A DNA stretch of 64,000 nucleotides from Anniella stebbinsi (taxonomy: Eukaryota > Chordata > Lepidosauria > Squamata > Anniellidae). The notes under the pieces were generated by a model. It was not told where the DNA came from. It worked only from the letters and a program-made list of their open reading frames with translations, and ran no database searches. Both the position numbers and the translations under genes were made by a program. The DNA lies in NCBI GenBank assembly GCA_029215795.1, contig JARDYH010000005.1, positions 39,810,001 through 39,874,000 of the forward strand. The letters are read 5' to 3'. Below, in pieces: positions 10,761-21,814 of this stretch (positions are counted from its first letter, which is position 1; each line of letters starts with the position of its first letter).

Positions 10761-11300
10761 TGCTGAGGCTGGAAACCTCTTTCAGCCTGAGGGCTGCATT
10801 CAATTTCAAAGAAGTTCTCAGGGGTGCCATTCTGGTGGTGGTGGGCAGGGCTTGGGTCAAAGAGGTGTGGCCAAAGGCAAAAGGGTTAGGGCCAAAAATA
10901 CCCCCCCCCCCCAAAAAATACCAGCATATTGTAGCTTAATGCTCTTATTTCCACTAACTAAGCTTTGGGAAAGGCATTCCAACTGTTTAAAATGGGCAGT
11001 TGGGGGGGGGGGTGCACAAAAGCCATGAAACCATGAAATACTCTGTGGTTGTGGGACAGATGGTGAGGGCCAGGACAAGTTTCCCACCTGGGAAACTCCA
11101 GAGGACCAGATTGGGAACCCCAAGAGGGCCCACCCCTGCTAAAAGGCTACCATTGTAAACACATATTGAATTTAATAGGGCTAGTAAATATGCATAGGAT
11201 TGCACTGTGCCACCTACAGAAGTCCCCTTCTTATTGTAAGGGAGGCTGCCATTTTACCACAGACAGAATGAAAATTCCACTGGTTCTAGGGCCTCTGCGT
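10761..11300. other. non-coding; C-run and G-run
   Basis: Homopolymer runs at about 10901-10912 (C) and 11001-11011 (G). A family P half-palindrome lies at 11160-11212 (ATATGCATAGGATTGCACTG). No gene recognised. Confidence 0.45.
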
Positions 11301-11304
11301 TAAA

Positions 11305-11832
11305 TCAGTTGGCGTTATAGATAGACCTCTGTGTTTCCCACAATTCCTGGAAGTGCTCGCTAATTGATCTACCTTCCTTCAATCTGGCCCGGTAAAGCTG
11401 CCTGGTCAGACTGATTTTTGAACTGGCAGTTTGTCTCACATACACACGCTTCAGTTTCTCCCAACACATTTTGGAATTCTCATTTTTGGAGATGTGTATC
11501 AATTGACTGTTTTCCAAGCTCAGGACTATATTTGCTTTGACTTTCGTGTCCAAAGCCTCCCATGCCACTTCCTCATCTGTGCTCAGACCGGTTGGCATTT
11601 CATCCGTCACGGCTTGCCAGCACCTTTCGCGCCTCAGCAGCATTTCCAGTTTGAACGACCACGTAAAATAATTTGTTTCGTTCAAGCGCTCCATAGGAAT
11701 CCCTCCGATCAAGCTTGGTGCCTGTGCCATGTTTTCCAGCTTGCTTGCACACACAGCCTCACACTGGCCAGAACCACTGCTTGCCTCAGACTCCTCTCCG
11801 GAACTCTCTGAGCTTTCCTCTCGCTTAATCAT
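11305..11832 (-). pseudogene. gag: Ty1/copia gag N-terminal fragment
   Basis: A 175-codon frame that belongs to the capsid-type Gag of Ty1/copia retrotransposons. Residues 1-22 are Ser/Glu-rich and acidic. Residues about 50-72 carry the L-N-x-x-N-Y-x-x-W signature of the DUF4219-type gag start (LNETNYFTW at 50-58). Residues about 90-165 resemble the UBN2 gag domain (AWEALDTKVK, CWEKLKRVY, LYRARLKEG, ISEHFQEL). It stops after residue 175, well before the expected CCHC zinc knuckle, and no protease, integrase or RT follows toward lower coordinates, so the element is 3'-truncated. An alternative start is Met35. The upstream primer site and LTR (11939-12408) lie in the right order for one element. 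I am confident of the family; function is lost. Confidence 0.88.
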
Positions 11833-11938
11833 CCGATTTGGAAACCATAAAACGTTGGCTCAGTAATTGGACTCCTGAGTATTCAATAGCCTCCTGGCTG
11901 GACTCTATTGCCCCACGGCTCTGCTCCAATGCCCTTAA

Positions 11939-11955
11939 CTCTGAGCCCATAACCC
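11939..11955 (-). other. copia-type primer-binding site (half-tRNA iMet)
   Basis: On the minus strand, directly after the LTR end CTCAACA, the sequence reads GGTTATGGGCTCAGAG. It is complementary, with one mismatch in the core, to the anticodon stem-loop of initiator tRNA-Met (CTGGGCCCATAACC). Copia is known to prime reverse transcription from a cleaved internal tRNA-iMet fragment, not the 3' CCA end, so the site fits the family identified from gag. Confidence 0.82.
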
Positions 11956-12408
11956 TGTTGAGGATTGGAAGCAAGAGGGCCAAACGCTGCAAGCGTTTGT
12001 GTTAACACACCGTTCAATAGCAATCTCAGAAGCAGAAGGAATACTCACACTCCAACTTCGTGTATATACAGAGTTGTTTACTCGTGGTCCAATATATATA
12101 CAGCACAACAGTTTTCCATCAGATATGTACACAGTCCTTTACACAATACTCCTCACGTCCAAATACATCTAGTCCGACCTCCACTCTCCAACCAAGCCAT
12201 ACAAATAAGACTTACTTTTATATGTTTCTCATATCAGACATCCCTGCTCAATCTCTCTTATCTGTGCTGGTACTTAGCAATAATTAGGCTGACCTTTCCA
12301 GTACTGTACATACTCCCTCAACCATCATTGCTTGCAGCTGGCTGTGTCCTTCAGACTATATCAAAACTTTCCTCCAATCCACTTGGTCTCTGGAATTTTC
12401 CCCCAACA
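11956..12408 (-). mobile_element. Ty1/copia 5' LTR
   Basis: The plus strand runs from TGTTGAGG (11956) to CCCCCAACA (12408). In element orientation the LTR therefore begins TGTTGGGGG and ends CTCAACA, with inverted TGTTG/CAACA termini. It is 453 bp and followed at once by the primer site and a 100-bp leader before gag. AT-rich TATATATA stretches inside it (about 12060-12100) could hold the promoter. No second LTR lies in the window, so target duplication cannot be tested. Confidence 0.8.
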
Positions 12409-12479
12409 AAGTGCAGTTTGCATTCATGCTGAGTTAAAAGACCTGCAGGCTTAGGATAATTCACTAAAACCAACTTTTG

Positions 12480-13420
12480 GCGATTCAGTATTTTATTTAT
12501 TTATTTATTTATTTCATTTCTAACCTGCCTCTCCATCTAGATCGAGGCGGAGAACAACACTAAATATAAATATAAAAACAATAAAATAGTTAAACCATTA
12601 AAACAGATAAAAACAAATACATTATTAAAAACATCTTAAAATTAAACTGGATAGGCCTGCCGGACTACATTCCGGTTGGAATCTCTTGCTCTCTTCATCA
12701 GATGGGGTTTCTTTGTCAGTGAGGCTAGTGCCCAAGGATCCTGCGTATCAGGAACTTGGGTCTAACCCTGTGCTGGTGTTAGTGAGATGGGCTGTAGGGG
12801 GATATCAAATGTAGTTTCAGATTGGTATTTGTCAATATCGCCAATAATTTCCTTGTTCTTGGTTTCCTTCATAAAGCTTCCTGCTTTGGACTTTTGTCAA
12901 ATTGTTTAAAGGGTTTTTTGAATTCAATTTTCTTGTATCTTACAGGTTTAGCATTTTTTACATTTTTGCTCATCTTTAAATTACTGCCCCCTTTCTTCTT
13001 AGCCGATCTCCTGCTCACCTTCCTATTCAACCTAGTAGGGTTGTTTGATTGTGCCGCAATTTTACTCGGCTCCATTCCTGAGTCCTCTTCTCCCAGCTCT
13101 GGGCTATCTTTTATATATCAACCAGTGTTGATTTAATATGTTCTGGGTCTTTCATCACCAGAAGGAACCAGCCTACAAATGGTACTTTCAAAGCACTGTC
13201 CTCGTTTGATTCCTCCAGTTGGTTACAGAACTCTTTTTTGTTTCCTTTCCCATCACTGCAGGCCAGCTCTGCCACTTGGCTTAGCATCATTTCATTTAAT
13301 TGATTATCCTCTTCAAGTGACAGTATTATCCCCGAGTCTGCCTTATTCTCAGCGCAAGCCAGCTCTTATGCGTGGTTCACAGAGGGTAAATCCTCATTTG
13401 AGTTATGTATGTAGCCTTTG
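12480..13420 (-). pseudogene. broken LINE 3' portion with basic ORF remnants
   Basis: The plus strand starts with TTTATTTATTTATTTATT, then a conserved tail block (CTCCATCTAGATCGAGGCGG), then A-rich sequence, which is the reverse complement of a LINE 3' end. Upstream in element sense are two adjacent frames offset by a frameshift near 13105-13120. One is about 59 codons with EESNEDSALKVPF and GWFLLVMKDPEHIK. The other is a 68-codon, Lys/Arg-rich frame (13075-12869) with NRKVSRRSAKKKGG. The order of an acidic part followed by a basic part suggests an ORF1-like nucleic-acid-binding protein, but I cannot name the family. The same tail block occurs at 16420-16491 and 23528-23612. Confidence 0.5.
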
Positions 13421-14143
13421 AGATCCAGGGTCCAGTCTAAAATGGAATTGGGGTGGGTGGGGGGCATTTATAACCCTATCAGCAGCCTCTTCTGTCACTT
13501 TGGGAGTGCAAAATTGTGTAATTTTTATTTGTTTGTTTTGGTTTTTTGGAGGAATGTTCACAGCGCAGGGAGGGATACCTAAAACCTGATATCCCCTTCT
13601 AGTGAGCACCATTTTATTACAGGTGTTATCAACACTAATAGAAAGATAGGAATGATTATGAATCCCTGGATATCAAGGGAAAACTGACAGCCATAAAAAA
13701 AAATTGGTTAAAATAATTTTTAAAATATATATTTTATATTAAAACAACAATTAAAAAAACAGACTAAAAGCTAAAAATACAAAAACATTCTGAGACACTT
13801 ATGTCATATATAAACAAAAAATATTCACTAAGCTTTTGCACTCGCTGGGGTAATAATCCTGCCTGGCTCTGGTACTATCTCTTCTGGTTCTGCTTTTCTT
13901 CCTGAACTAAACTGACCTTTCTGAAGGGATGAAGCCATTAAATATTAGACAGATAGATGCAGGGTTTGGGTTTTGTCTAGGCACCTTTGAAGTTGTTTGG
14001 GGAAAGAATCGATGCTGCCACCTCTGCGTCTCCTCCCAGAAACTGCTTTGACAGCATGGCAAGCTTTGCCACACTCCTGCTTCATCCTTTATTGAAATCT
14101 GAACATTTACATTAACATATAGTGCTTGTGCATGCTATAACAC
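13421..14143. other. AT-rich non-coding sequence
   Basis: A-rich stretch at 13690-13830 with many AAAAA and TATATA runs. No gene or transposon end recognised. Confidence 0.4.
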
Positions 14144-14365
14144 TGGCAGCATTCGGACGACACGATAATCAGTGAAGGGGGAGGGAAACAATCGTCAGTT
14201 GTGTTGATTATCATGTCATCCGAATGCTGCCAATAACTTACTGTCCGTTGCCTCTTCCCCCTTCCGTTGCCTAAAATGTCGTCCAAATGCTGCCGATCAG
14301 CAACACAACGGATGACTGTTCCCTCCCCCCCTGGTTGATTATTGTGTCATCTGAAACAGGCCACT
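14144..14365. mobile_element. foldback MITE (family D), copy 1, composite
   Basis: The left end GGCAGCATTCGGACGACACG pairs with CATGTCATCCGAATGCTGCC at 14212-14231. It is followed by another terminus-like block (GTCGTCCAAATGCTGCC) and a final TTGTGTCATCTGAAACAGGCC. The repeated GACAACAC-type ends show two overlapping or nested copies. The CAACTGAC/GTCAGTTG interior is shared with 24160-24782, 27108-27319 and 43473-43973. Confidence 0.65.
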
Positions 14366-16415
14366 GTGTGCGTGTAACATAGTCACACAACACACACACA
14401 CACACAGACATAGACACAGGCAGATAACATGCCATTTATTACTCAAAGAGACACAGGTCTATAAATATTTAACATTGAAATTAAATCAAATGCATCTCAG
14501 GCCGGAATGGGTGGAGGTGGGTGGTGAAGGGAAGTGATGTACCTAGTCACTAACTAACACTCCAGACAGACACAAACAAACAAAAGCAAGAGAAAATAAG
14601 AATTAGTGTGCAAGGCATTGGATTTTAGGAGAGAGCTGACCTGGATTGGAATAAGAAAGCCAGGCAAGAAAGCGCAACCACCACCAACCCCCCAGCTCTT
14701 TCAATGTTGCTGCTCTTAGGAGAGTCACCTTGCAAAAGAAAACTGAAAACACTGGAACAACTTTGGATGAGATGCTTCAACAAACCTCCCAAAAGCACTG
14801 TGAGTGGAGAGTCCTGGTAAAGTCATTCTCTGTTTGGAAGCTACACCTGCAGTCACCAAACCAGACACACTCCTCCCCCCCCCCCCCCGCCTGACCTTTT
14901 CCTCTTGTAGAGAGTTTTGTGGAGGTTCAAAAATGTTTTGGGCAGAAAATCCCCCTGTAAACCACTTCTCCATCCCTCCAGCAAATCTGAGGGTTGGGAG
15001 CAGCCTCCTTCGCTTTGGAGTACATCTACTTCCAAAGCAGCCCACTTTGGTATGGTATTAGGGCTTTGTCCAAAGTGGATGCACATCCCATCATTTATGC
15101 ATGGCGTTGCATCTGCCACACAGAAACCACACATTTTGCCTATTTCTTTCTGTGATGGCCCTGCAAGTACAGAATTCCTTCCTTATAAAGTTTTAGTAAA
15201 AAAAAATAGCCTGGTTCTCTGTGGCGTTCTAATACCTTTTCTGTTGGTGTTTACACAAATGCAGAATGGACTGATTGAAAAAAAATTCTGCATGTTTTCT
15301 AATTTGGGCCTCTGATCCAAATCTGAACACACGTGGCTGTGGGAACTCCACACTTTAATACCACCATTCATCTGTTCCACGGGGAGGAGAGAGAGCAGAG
15401 AAATGCGTCCAGCTCACTCCCACATGGCTCTCTGCCCCCAAATAGCTTCTTAGCCATATTTAGGTTATCTCACTGCTGACCTGGACAGTTCCCCATCTAC
15501 TAAGCCCTGCTTCCTTGTGTGTGGCCCCTTGTGTATGATGGGGATGCTTTAAGTGCTATTGTGCTTTTACATTGTTTTTAGGTGTTGATTTTCATTGTAT
15601 GCCACTTTCACTACCCCTTGTAAGAACAGCCTCTTGCTCAATGCTAACCTCACCACTTTTGTTGTGGTGAGTGTACCACCTGAAATTGCAATCCGGAACT
15701 CCTTTGCCCATGAGTAAGTCTCACAGAATTCAATAAAGATTAGTCATGAGGAGAGCTATGTAAGACAAAAGCCAACATCTAAAACAAATGAGGTAGCTGG
15801 TATCGCTGGAAGCCAAACTCAACATCTCACTTTGCTTTGAAGTCGTCTTATGCACTTCACTTTCCAGAAACTGTGACTATCCTGGTTTGGTCAGACAGCC
15901 GTGCAGCCCTGGAATACGTGATCTATGGGATTGATCAAAGAGGGGTTGCGTAAACAGGGACTCCGTGTCTCTTTTCCTAGAAGCTTACTAAACAGCCTTC
16001 TCATAAAATTCTTTCCTCCACCCTGATAGAATTGTGGCACACACTCTCGGCTCCAAGCTAATCTTCAGTCTGAGGAAACTGGCTGCAGTCTTCAAAGCAA
16101 ATGGACTCCAGTTCAGAAGATCTGCATGCAATTCCTGTCTCTGTTACAGACTTTGTACGTGACCTTGATTGAGTCACTTAATCTCCCTGAGCCTCACTTC
16201 CTTGGCTGTTAAATGGGGGTGTTGCCACGTCCTTCAGATAATCTCTTTTCTGTTTATAAACCTTGCAAGTTCTTTGGGGAATAGTCTTTATCTTGGAGAT
16301 GATTTAGAATGCAAGAGGAATCAATTTCCACTCACGTCCTGAACATTTGTCTTGAAGTTCAACCCTATATAGAATGGTGCAACTCTAATTAAGGTGGTAC
16401 ATCAACATTTTATCA
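14366..16415. other. non-coding; CA repeat and C-run
   Basis: A CA repeat at 14388-14407 and a C-run at about 14872-14889. The rest shows no exon, RNA gene or recognisable transposon. Frames at 14725-15315 overlap the homopolymer and have no domain. Confidence 0.45.
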
Positions 16416-16492
16416 TATTGTTGTTCCCCGCCTCGATCCAGATGGAGAGGCGGGTAAGAAATAAATTATTATTATTATTATTATTATTATTC
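16416..16492 (+). repeat. LINE/SINE 3' tail with ATT microsatellite
   Basis: GTTGTTCCCCGCCTCGATCC is followed by AGATGGAGAGGCGGGTAAG, AAATAAA and (ATT)n at 16466-16491. This is the plus-strand version of the tail seen reversed at 12480-12560 and 23528-23612. The two GAGGCGGG/CCCGCCTC blocks form a small hairpin. Confidence 0.7.
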
Positions 16493-17086
16493 AATAGAGG
16501 GAAAACTATAAAAGCTTATGAACCAAAGGACATATCAAGAAACCAAACCTGCATAAGGAAACTTGAGAAAAGATTAGATGTTCCATGTAGTCAAGTGATT
16601 TTTACTTTTTTTAAAAGAATAAACTGGTCCTATGGATCAGTTGCAAAGGCACATGCAACAATCCTGTGCACAACGATCATGGCAGAGGTGCCTTTCTTTT
16701 CCATAACATAGCATAATTTTTCATTGGACTTCAAAGAATCTATGAGTCTTAAATAATTCAGGAAGTTGCACCTTGCTCTGTCCCACTAGAATGCCAAAAA
16801 ATGTCCCTGCTAGTGCTCTTGTGGTGAAACGGTAGCAGTGGAGGAGCTTAAACCTGAATTTACCTGCTTCAGAAATAGAGAGCTGATGCTCAGATCTTTT
16901 CCACACACTGGCTGTATTCAGACTTCACATTTCTTGCTCCAATCAGGAACAAGCTGTGTTCCTGTGTAATTTCTCCTTCTCCTCTCATGCACCATGCTTA
17001 ATTGAACACCTTCAGGTTTGCCAAACCACACTTCACTGTAACATTTGAAGAGTCAAGCCCAGGTTTGAGCAACCCCTCCACAAGAG
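16493..17086. other. no recognised feature
   Basis: Non-coding sequence upstream of a family A element. No repeat family recognised. Confidence 0.4.
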
Positions 17087-17094
17087 GGGTTGGA

Positions 17095-17409
17095 TAGGCT
17101 GACCATATGAAAAGGAGGACAGGGCTCATGTAACTTTAAGAGTTGTAGAGAAAAGGGAATTTCAGCCAGTGTCATTTGTATGCAATTAGTTCCTGGAGAA
17201 ATTCCCTCTTCATCACAACAGTTAAAGTTGCAGGCACTATACTAGAGTGACCATGTACAAAAGAAGGCAGGGCCCCTGCAACTTTAACTGTTGTGATGAA
17301 GAGGGAATTTCACCAGGAACTAATTGCATACAAATGACACTGGCTGAAATTCCCTTTTCTCCACAACAAGTTACATGAGCCCTATCCTCCTTTTCATATG
17401 GTCAGCCTA
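17095..17409 (+). mobile_element. hAT-like palindromic MITE (family A), copy 2, intact ends
   Basis: 315 bp with ends TAGGCTGACCATATGAAAAG and CTTTTCATATGGTCAGCCTA, perfect inverse complements at the tips. It is flanked by GGGTTGGA (17087-17094) and GGGTTGGG (17410-17417), an 8-bp duplication with one change. The arms pair over more than 130 bp. The centre holds TAGAGTGACCATGTACAAAA, a third copy of the terminus, which defines orientation. The 8-bp duplication and the short ends fit the hAT superfamily. It is non-autonomous. Confidence 0.9.
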
Positions 17410-17424
17410 GGGTTGGGTCCAGAT

Positions 17425-17641
17425 TTAGGCCAGATGTACACCAAGCAGGATATTGCATTGTATATAAAAGACAGGAGCCACACCAAGCAGGATATAGCAG
17501 TATGAAAGCAGTATATGGTATGTGTCATGGGCCCCAACAGTTGTCAGTGCACTTCAATACTGCTATAAAGCAGTAGTGTGGCTCCTGCCTTTTATATACT
17601 GCTTTCATAGTGTAATATCCTGCTTGGTGTCGATTAGGCCC
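17425..17641. mobile_element. palindromic MITE (family E), copy 1
   Basis: Begins TAGGCCAGATGTACACC and ends GGTGTCGATTAGGCC. The arms carry AAGCAGGATATTGCA and its complement, and TATAAAAGACAGGAGCC and its complement. The centre holds GGGCCCCAACAGTTGTCAGT. Further copies are at 23310-23422, 31916-32139, 45714-45868, 53294-53424 and 58778-58907. Confidence 0.8.
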
Positions 17642-17742
17642 AAGTCTGGACAAATTATGGTTCGACAAACCAGGAAGTGTTTTATTAAGCTGGATGTGCA
17701 AGAGGAGGAGGGAGCATATATGTACATGGTTCATTCCTATGG

Positions 17743-18040
17743 AGCTTTTTAAACGAGTGATTTATAGCACCCTTGTTACTGGCTACTTTGGGGTTGTTAG
17801 CAGGTCCTTTTGACAACGCCATCAGCCTCCTGCACATCTCCTGCTCTTTTTCTCAGTTTAAGCATCACAAAATAAACCTCAGAAAACCCAACTCTTCTGA
17901 GGTTGTGCTATAAAATGCCCACTAGAGGGCAGTGTCCATTGAAATGTACAGGCCACGTGGTCACTGTTCTCTTCTCTGTGGAATTGTGCTAGTTTCAAAT
18001 GCGGAAGAGAACCAGGAAAAGAGCAACGGTAAGAGAATAT
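17743..18040 (+). repeat. interspersed repeat (family J), copy 1
   Basis: Contains TTTTTAAACGAGTGATTTAT, CATCAGCCTCCTGCACATCTC, CCACTAGAGGGCAGTGT, CACGTGGTCA and GAACCAGGAAAAGAGCAACGG. The same ordered blocks occur at 37528-37660 plus 38360-38560, where they are split by a transposon, and in weaker form at 51950-52320. The class is unknown. Confidence 0.6.
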
Positions 18041-18772
18041 GATTCCACCCACCCCGTCTGAAAGTCCTCATGGTTTAGAGAATCCAAGTGCATGGCATTG
18101 TAGTGCAGCCATTACGAGATGTAAAAGAGGAATTGAGAGTAACTTGAGATTCCCTGTGCTTCTGCTGAAAGATGCAAGCTGAAACTTTCGCATCTCTCTC
18201 ATGGACCACACATAGACTATTTCTGCACCTGGAACATCTGTATCTCCCAATGGAGAAGATGTGTGCATTCCCCTATTATGCATTACAGCAGAAGGGCAAA
18301 ACCAGGACACACATATCTCTCGTATTTTCTCTTTCATTACTTCCTGTTATATTTGAAAGAACTCTTTTGATTCCTACTAATTATTCTAGATAGTAAAACA
18401 CAAGTGCGGAAAATGTCCTTTAGAAGTCATGAGAACAGAGTTCAAGAAGAATTGCAGACCACCTATGGATATTGTTAAGCCATACTGTTAGCACTCACAT
18501 TTTCCTCGGAGGTGGGCAGAATTTGAATAATGTCTATTTACATTGCAAGAAAGTTTTAGAGGGGTGACAAACATAAGCACTTTTGGGTGGAATGTATACA
18601 GAAGGGAAAGTGACTTTGTAGATGTATCGTTTAACTATTCCCTTCTTGATTTATGGTTTCATGGTTGTTGTTTTATTGTGGATAATATGCAATTTTACTA
18701 ACTGATGCATTGATTAGCATGTTGTTTTACTGTGTTTTATTGACTAAAAGCTGCTATGAGGGCTGCTGAGTG
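18041..18772. other. no recognised feature
   Basis: Non-coding, moderately AT-rich sequence. Small frames at 18068-18393 overlap on both strands and show no domain. Confidence 0.4.
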
Positions 18773-18775
18773 TTA

Positions 18776-19130
18776 GGGTGCCTCTACAAGAGAGGTTTAA
18801 TGCGCTTTGAAGGTTCATTAAAATTTTTACCTCTACAAGAACGGAGCGCAAATGGGGCGTAGAGGCGCGTTATCTCCCCGATAATGCGCATTTTCGAATG
18901 CGCGTTAAATCGCGAGTTTTATTTTGCTCCGGCTGTTAAAGCGCATTTTCCCCGTGTGAACAAGCGATTATGCGCATTAACTTCTTGTAAAGCACTTTTT
19001 GGACATCTATTAATGCGCTTCGCCGCCTCTCGCCGCCTCCCGTGCAGAGGGATTAGGAGTAAATGCGCGTCTGCGATAATGCGCATAATCGCCGAACCGG
19101 GCGCAAAAGCGAATCCTTGTAGAGGGAGCC
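18776..19130 (+). mobile_element. Harbinger-like MITE (family B), copy 3, complete
   Basis: 355 bp, termini GGGTGCCTCTACAAGAG and CTTGTAGAGGGAGCC, flanked by TTA on both sides (18773-18775 and 19131-19133). It has the same length as copy 2 and near-identical sequence over most of its length, including GCGATTATGCGCATTAACTT and CGCCGCCTCTCGCCGCC. The CpG density is far above the flanks, suggesting recent insertion or protection from CpG decay. No transposase. Confidence 0.9.
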
Positions 19131-19133
19131 TTA

Positions 19134-19654
19134 GAAAAGCAACATAAAAATGCGGTATCGATAACAACAATTATCTCATTCGAAGGAAACAAGAGATGAG
19201 GAAAAGCAGATGACTTGAAAGATTTTATTTGAGCAAATATGTTGAGAACTTCCCCCGCCCAAAAAAAGTAGGACAAGGAATGAAACCTTTTCTCATATGT
19301 GATGCCATTGTCATCTGGTTAAAGAATATTGGATAGAGTGGTGCCACAGAAGTCACAGGTTCAATTGAGTTCAATGAACCACAGCCACCATACTTTGGGA
19401 ATACATTAAAATCACATCTGTAGAGATTATGCTGTGTGGTGGCATTATGCTGGCAAAAACATAGCGAACAACTTGTATGCCATCAATTAATTGATGGAAA
19501 AAGATGAGAAAAAATATCAGTTACTAATTGCTGTGAAATGGAAGGATGAATTCAGTACAGACTTTAAAAACAAAAAAACCTCTGTTTATCAACCATTGGG
19601 ATAGGTACAGACCAGCTATATTAGCAACTTGGGATTTACTAAATATGTGATATA
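19134..19654. other. no recognised feature
   Basis: AT-rich non-coding sequence with no repeat or exon recognised. Confidence 0.4.
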
Positions 19655-19655
19655 G

Positions 19656-20032
19656 ACTGGGTTTGGACGACATGGCTTAAACTCACAATGGCTTAAATAA
19701 ACCACCATGGGTTATTTAACCCACCATGGGTTATTGTGTTTTATGGCAGGATTTTTTTTAAACTTACGGTTAAAAATAATATTTCCAAAATAACCCACGT
19801 AAATAACCGACAATGTGCAGAGTGGGTTATTTAACCCACCATTGGTTACTGTGACATGTGGAGGGAACCTTTGGTTATTTTTGGTGGCTACAGAGTCACT
19901 AGGCAAGAGCGGTCAAAGTAGCAGCTTTCTCTCTACTTGAGCTGGCATGACTCTGTTATGGGATAAAACTGGGAGGACTGAGAGGAGGAGGGAGGGCAGG
20001 GGACGAGTTAGTGGCATCCAAACGTGGCCATA
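19656..20032. mobile_element. foldback element related to family D
   Basis: Starts GGGTTTGGACGACATGGC and ends near GTGGCATCCAAACG, an inverted pair. The inside has repeated ATAACCCACC/GGTGGGTTAT blocks in both directions (19695-19735 and 19820-19865). Boundaries are approximate. Confidence 0.5.
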
Positions 20033-20740
20033 GTCTAGAATCTATGGGAATTCATTGAAAAGAAAAGTGTGTGCCATGGGGTGTAGGCTTTTACACACTA
20101 AGAAAACTGGCCGTTTTTATAAAATCATTCAATGCACAAAAGTTGCTTGCCTTACAAGAACAGGTCCAGAATTTACACCTGTCAGTTAGAGCCGCTGCCT
20201 CCCTAGATCAGGCTGGCTGAACAGGCACAAGACACCTTAGGTCAGTTTTGCTGCAGCTGGTCTAGAAAGGAAACCAAACACTTTCCCTTTACACTGGATT
20301 ACTCTGGAAGAAAGCCCTGTTTGTTTGAGATGGCCTGAATAGCAATGTTTGTTTCAAAGAATTGGCTTTGTATCCTTGCCTGTCCTCGAAAGGCTCCTGG
20401 AAACTCCAAAGAGAAGCAGCTTCATGGGAAATCAGTTGACATATGAGTCAGCTGGACTGAAAACTATATGCGCAAATCTTATAATAAGGCGGGGAGGCAG
20501 GGGGAAACCCAAATCAAGTCTTTGGCAAATTATCTTCATCCCACAGGTCCACCCTGCCAAAAGCCTCCACGGTCTTCACAATTTGCAAGTGTTTGAATGG
20601 GAGAGGCGCTAACATTTGTTTGGCCAATTGGCGATGAACCTAATTATTGTAAAATCAACATCGCCTCTCCAATAGTGTAGGCAAGGTAACATGGGTGCAA
20701 GCTATTCAGGAGACGAACCCTACCTCTACGGCAGATCCCC
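20033..20740. other. no recognised feature
   Basis: Non-coding. The 87-codon frame at 20349-20612 has no recognisable domain. Confidence 0.4.
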
Positions 20741-20741
20741 T

Positions 20742-20990
20742 GACCTTGCTGACTGGGGCTGGTGGGAGTTGGAATCCAATGACATCTGGAAGGCCACAGG
20801 TCACCCACCCCTGAATTAAACGAATCTTAGGTAGTAAAACTAGGAAAGGCTGAGGCCCTAGAGCAGAAATGGTGGATGTGTTCCCCTCCAGATTTTGTTG
20901 GGCTGCAACTCTCCTCACCCATTACCATTGTCTGTGTTGCCTAGAGCTGTTGGATGTTGCATGGCCACATGTTCCCCATCCCTGCCTTGG
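20742..20990. repeat. two fragments of foldback repeat family F
   Basis: 20745-20815 reads like one arm (GGGGCTGGTGGGAGTTGGA, ACATCTGGAAGGCCACAGG). 20866-20990 resembles a fuller degenerate copy (CCCCTCCAGATTTTGTTGGG ... TGTTCCCCATCCCTGCCT). The better-preserved copies are at 32982-33088, 46497-46600 and 55612-55742. Confidence 0.55.
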
Positions 20991-21635
20991 AGAGTCTTTG
21001 TCAGTCAGCGTCACAATTACTGGGCTAAATGAAGTCATGGTCCAACTCAGTAGAAGTCATGTTCATATGAGCACCATCTAATTGCTCTGTCCCTCATGCA
21101 GTTAGAGAGAGGGAATGTTATTTATGGGCCCTGACCCTTTATCGCATTCCCTTTGCCTGATCCCTCCATGTGTCGCATGGGGGAAAATCTGAAGAACAGA
21201 GCCTGTTCTGCATGTGGAGGCTCCTGCCTCATTTAGAATCGTGTGCAATCCAGGTTCTAACTTGCTCAGGGAGCCTGCATGTTTAGGCTCCCTGCTGTAG
21301 ATCATCTCCATCCAAAGTGTGGAAGGTGGTGGGGCTCTGAGCAACATGACATCATGAGGTGGGGGTGCCAATAAACGCAGCTCCTACTTCTCACTTACAC
21401 AATGAGGTTGGATACCGGAATAGGGCTGTGGTCATGGGGTCTGAAAAGCCGTGATCATAGCATGCTCTGGGTGTCAGATTGTGGGTTAGACCGAACAAAT
21501 ATAAAGCATGTGTTGGATGGGTTGTTGGGTGAATGAGTTGATTGAAAGAGGAGAAGTTGGCAGCAGGAAAGATGAATGGATCCTTTCTCCAGCATTCTCC
21601 ACCCACACACTTGACCACCACCACCCTTGCAGCCA
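20991..21635. other. no recognised feature
   Basis: Non-coding sequence. The 89- and 152-codon minus-strand frames (21102-21371, 21391-21849) have no known domain and overlap repeat sequence. Confidence 0.4.
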
Positions 21636-21636
21636 G

Positions 21637-21814
21637 AACCAGCCCTACCATCACACCAAATGAGATGGCTGCCTTAGGCAACTGATTTTGGATGTCATGA
21701 AAGGGCAGCAAATATTTAGCTTTTTCATTTATTGTTGTTGTATTTTTGCTCTGAGGCAGTGGCATTTGTGGGATTTTCTGCCTCCTGTGCCAAAACAACT
21801 TGGCCAGCCTTGGG
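21637..21814. mobile_element. hAT (Charlie-like) MITE, old copy
   Basis: Starts ACCAGCCCTACCATCACACC and ends AACTTGGCCAGCCTTGG. Ends of the CAGGGCCGGCCC type with TGCCTTAGGCA/CTGAGGCAGT blocks inside are typical of hAT elements of amniotes. Compare 26758-27017 and 47083-47139. Confidence 0.5.
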
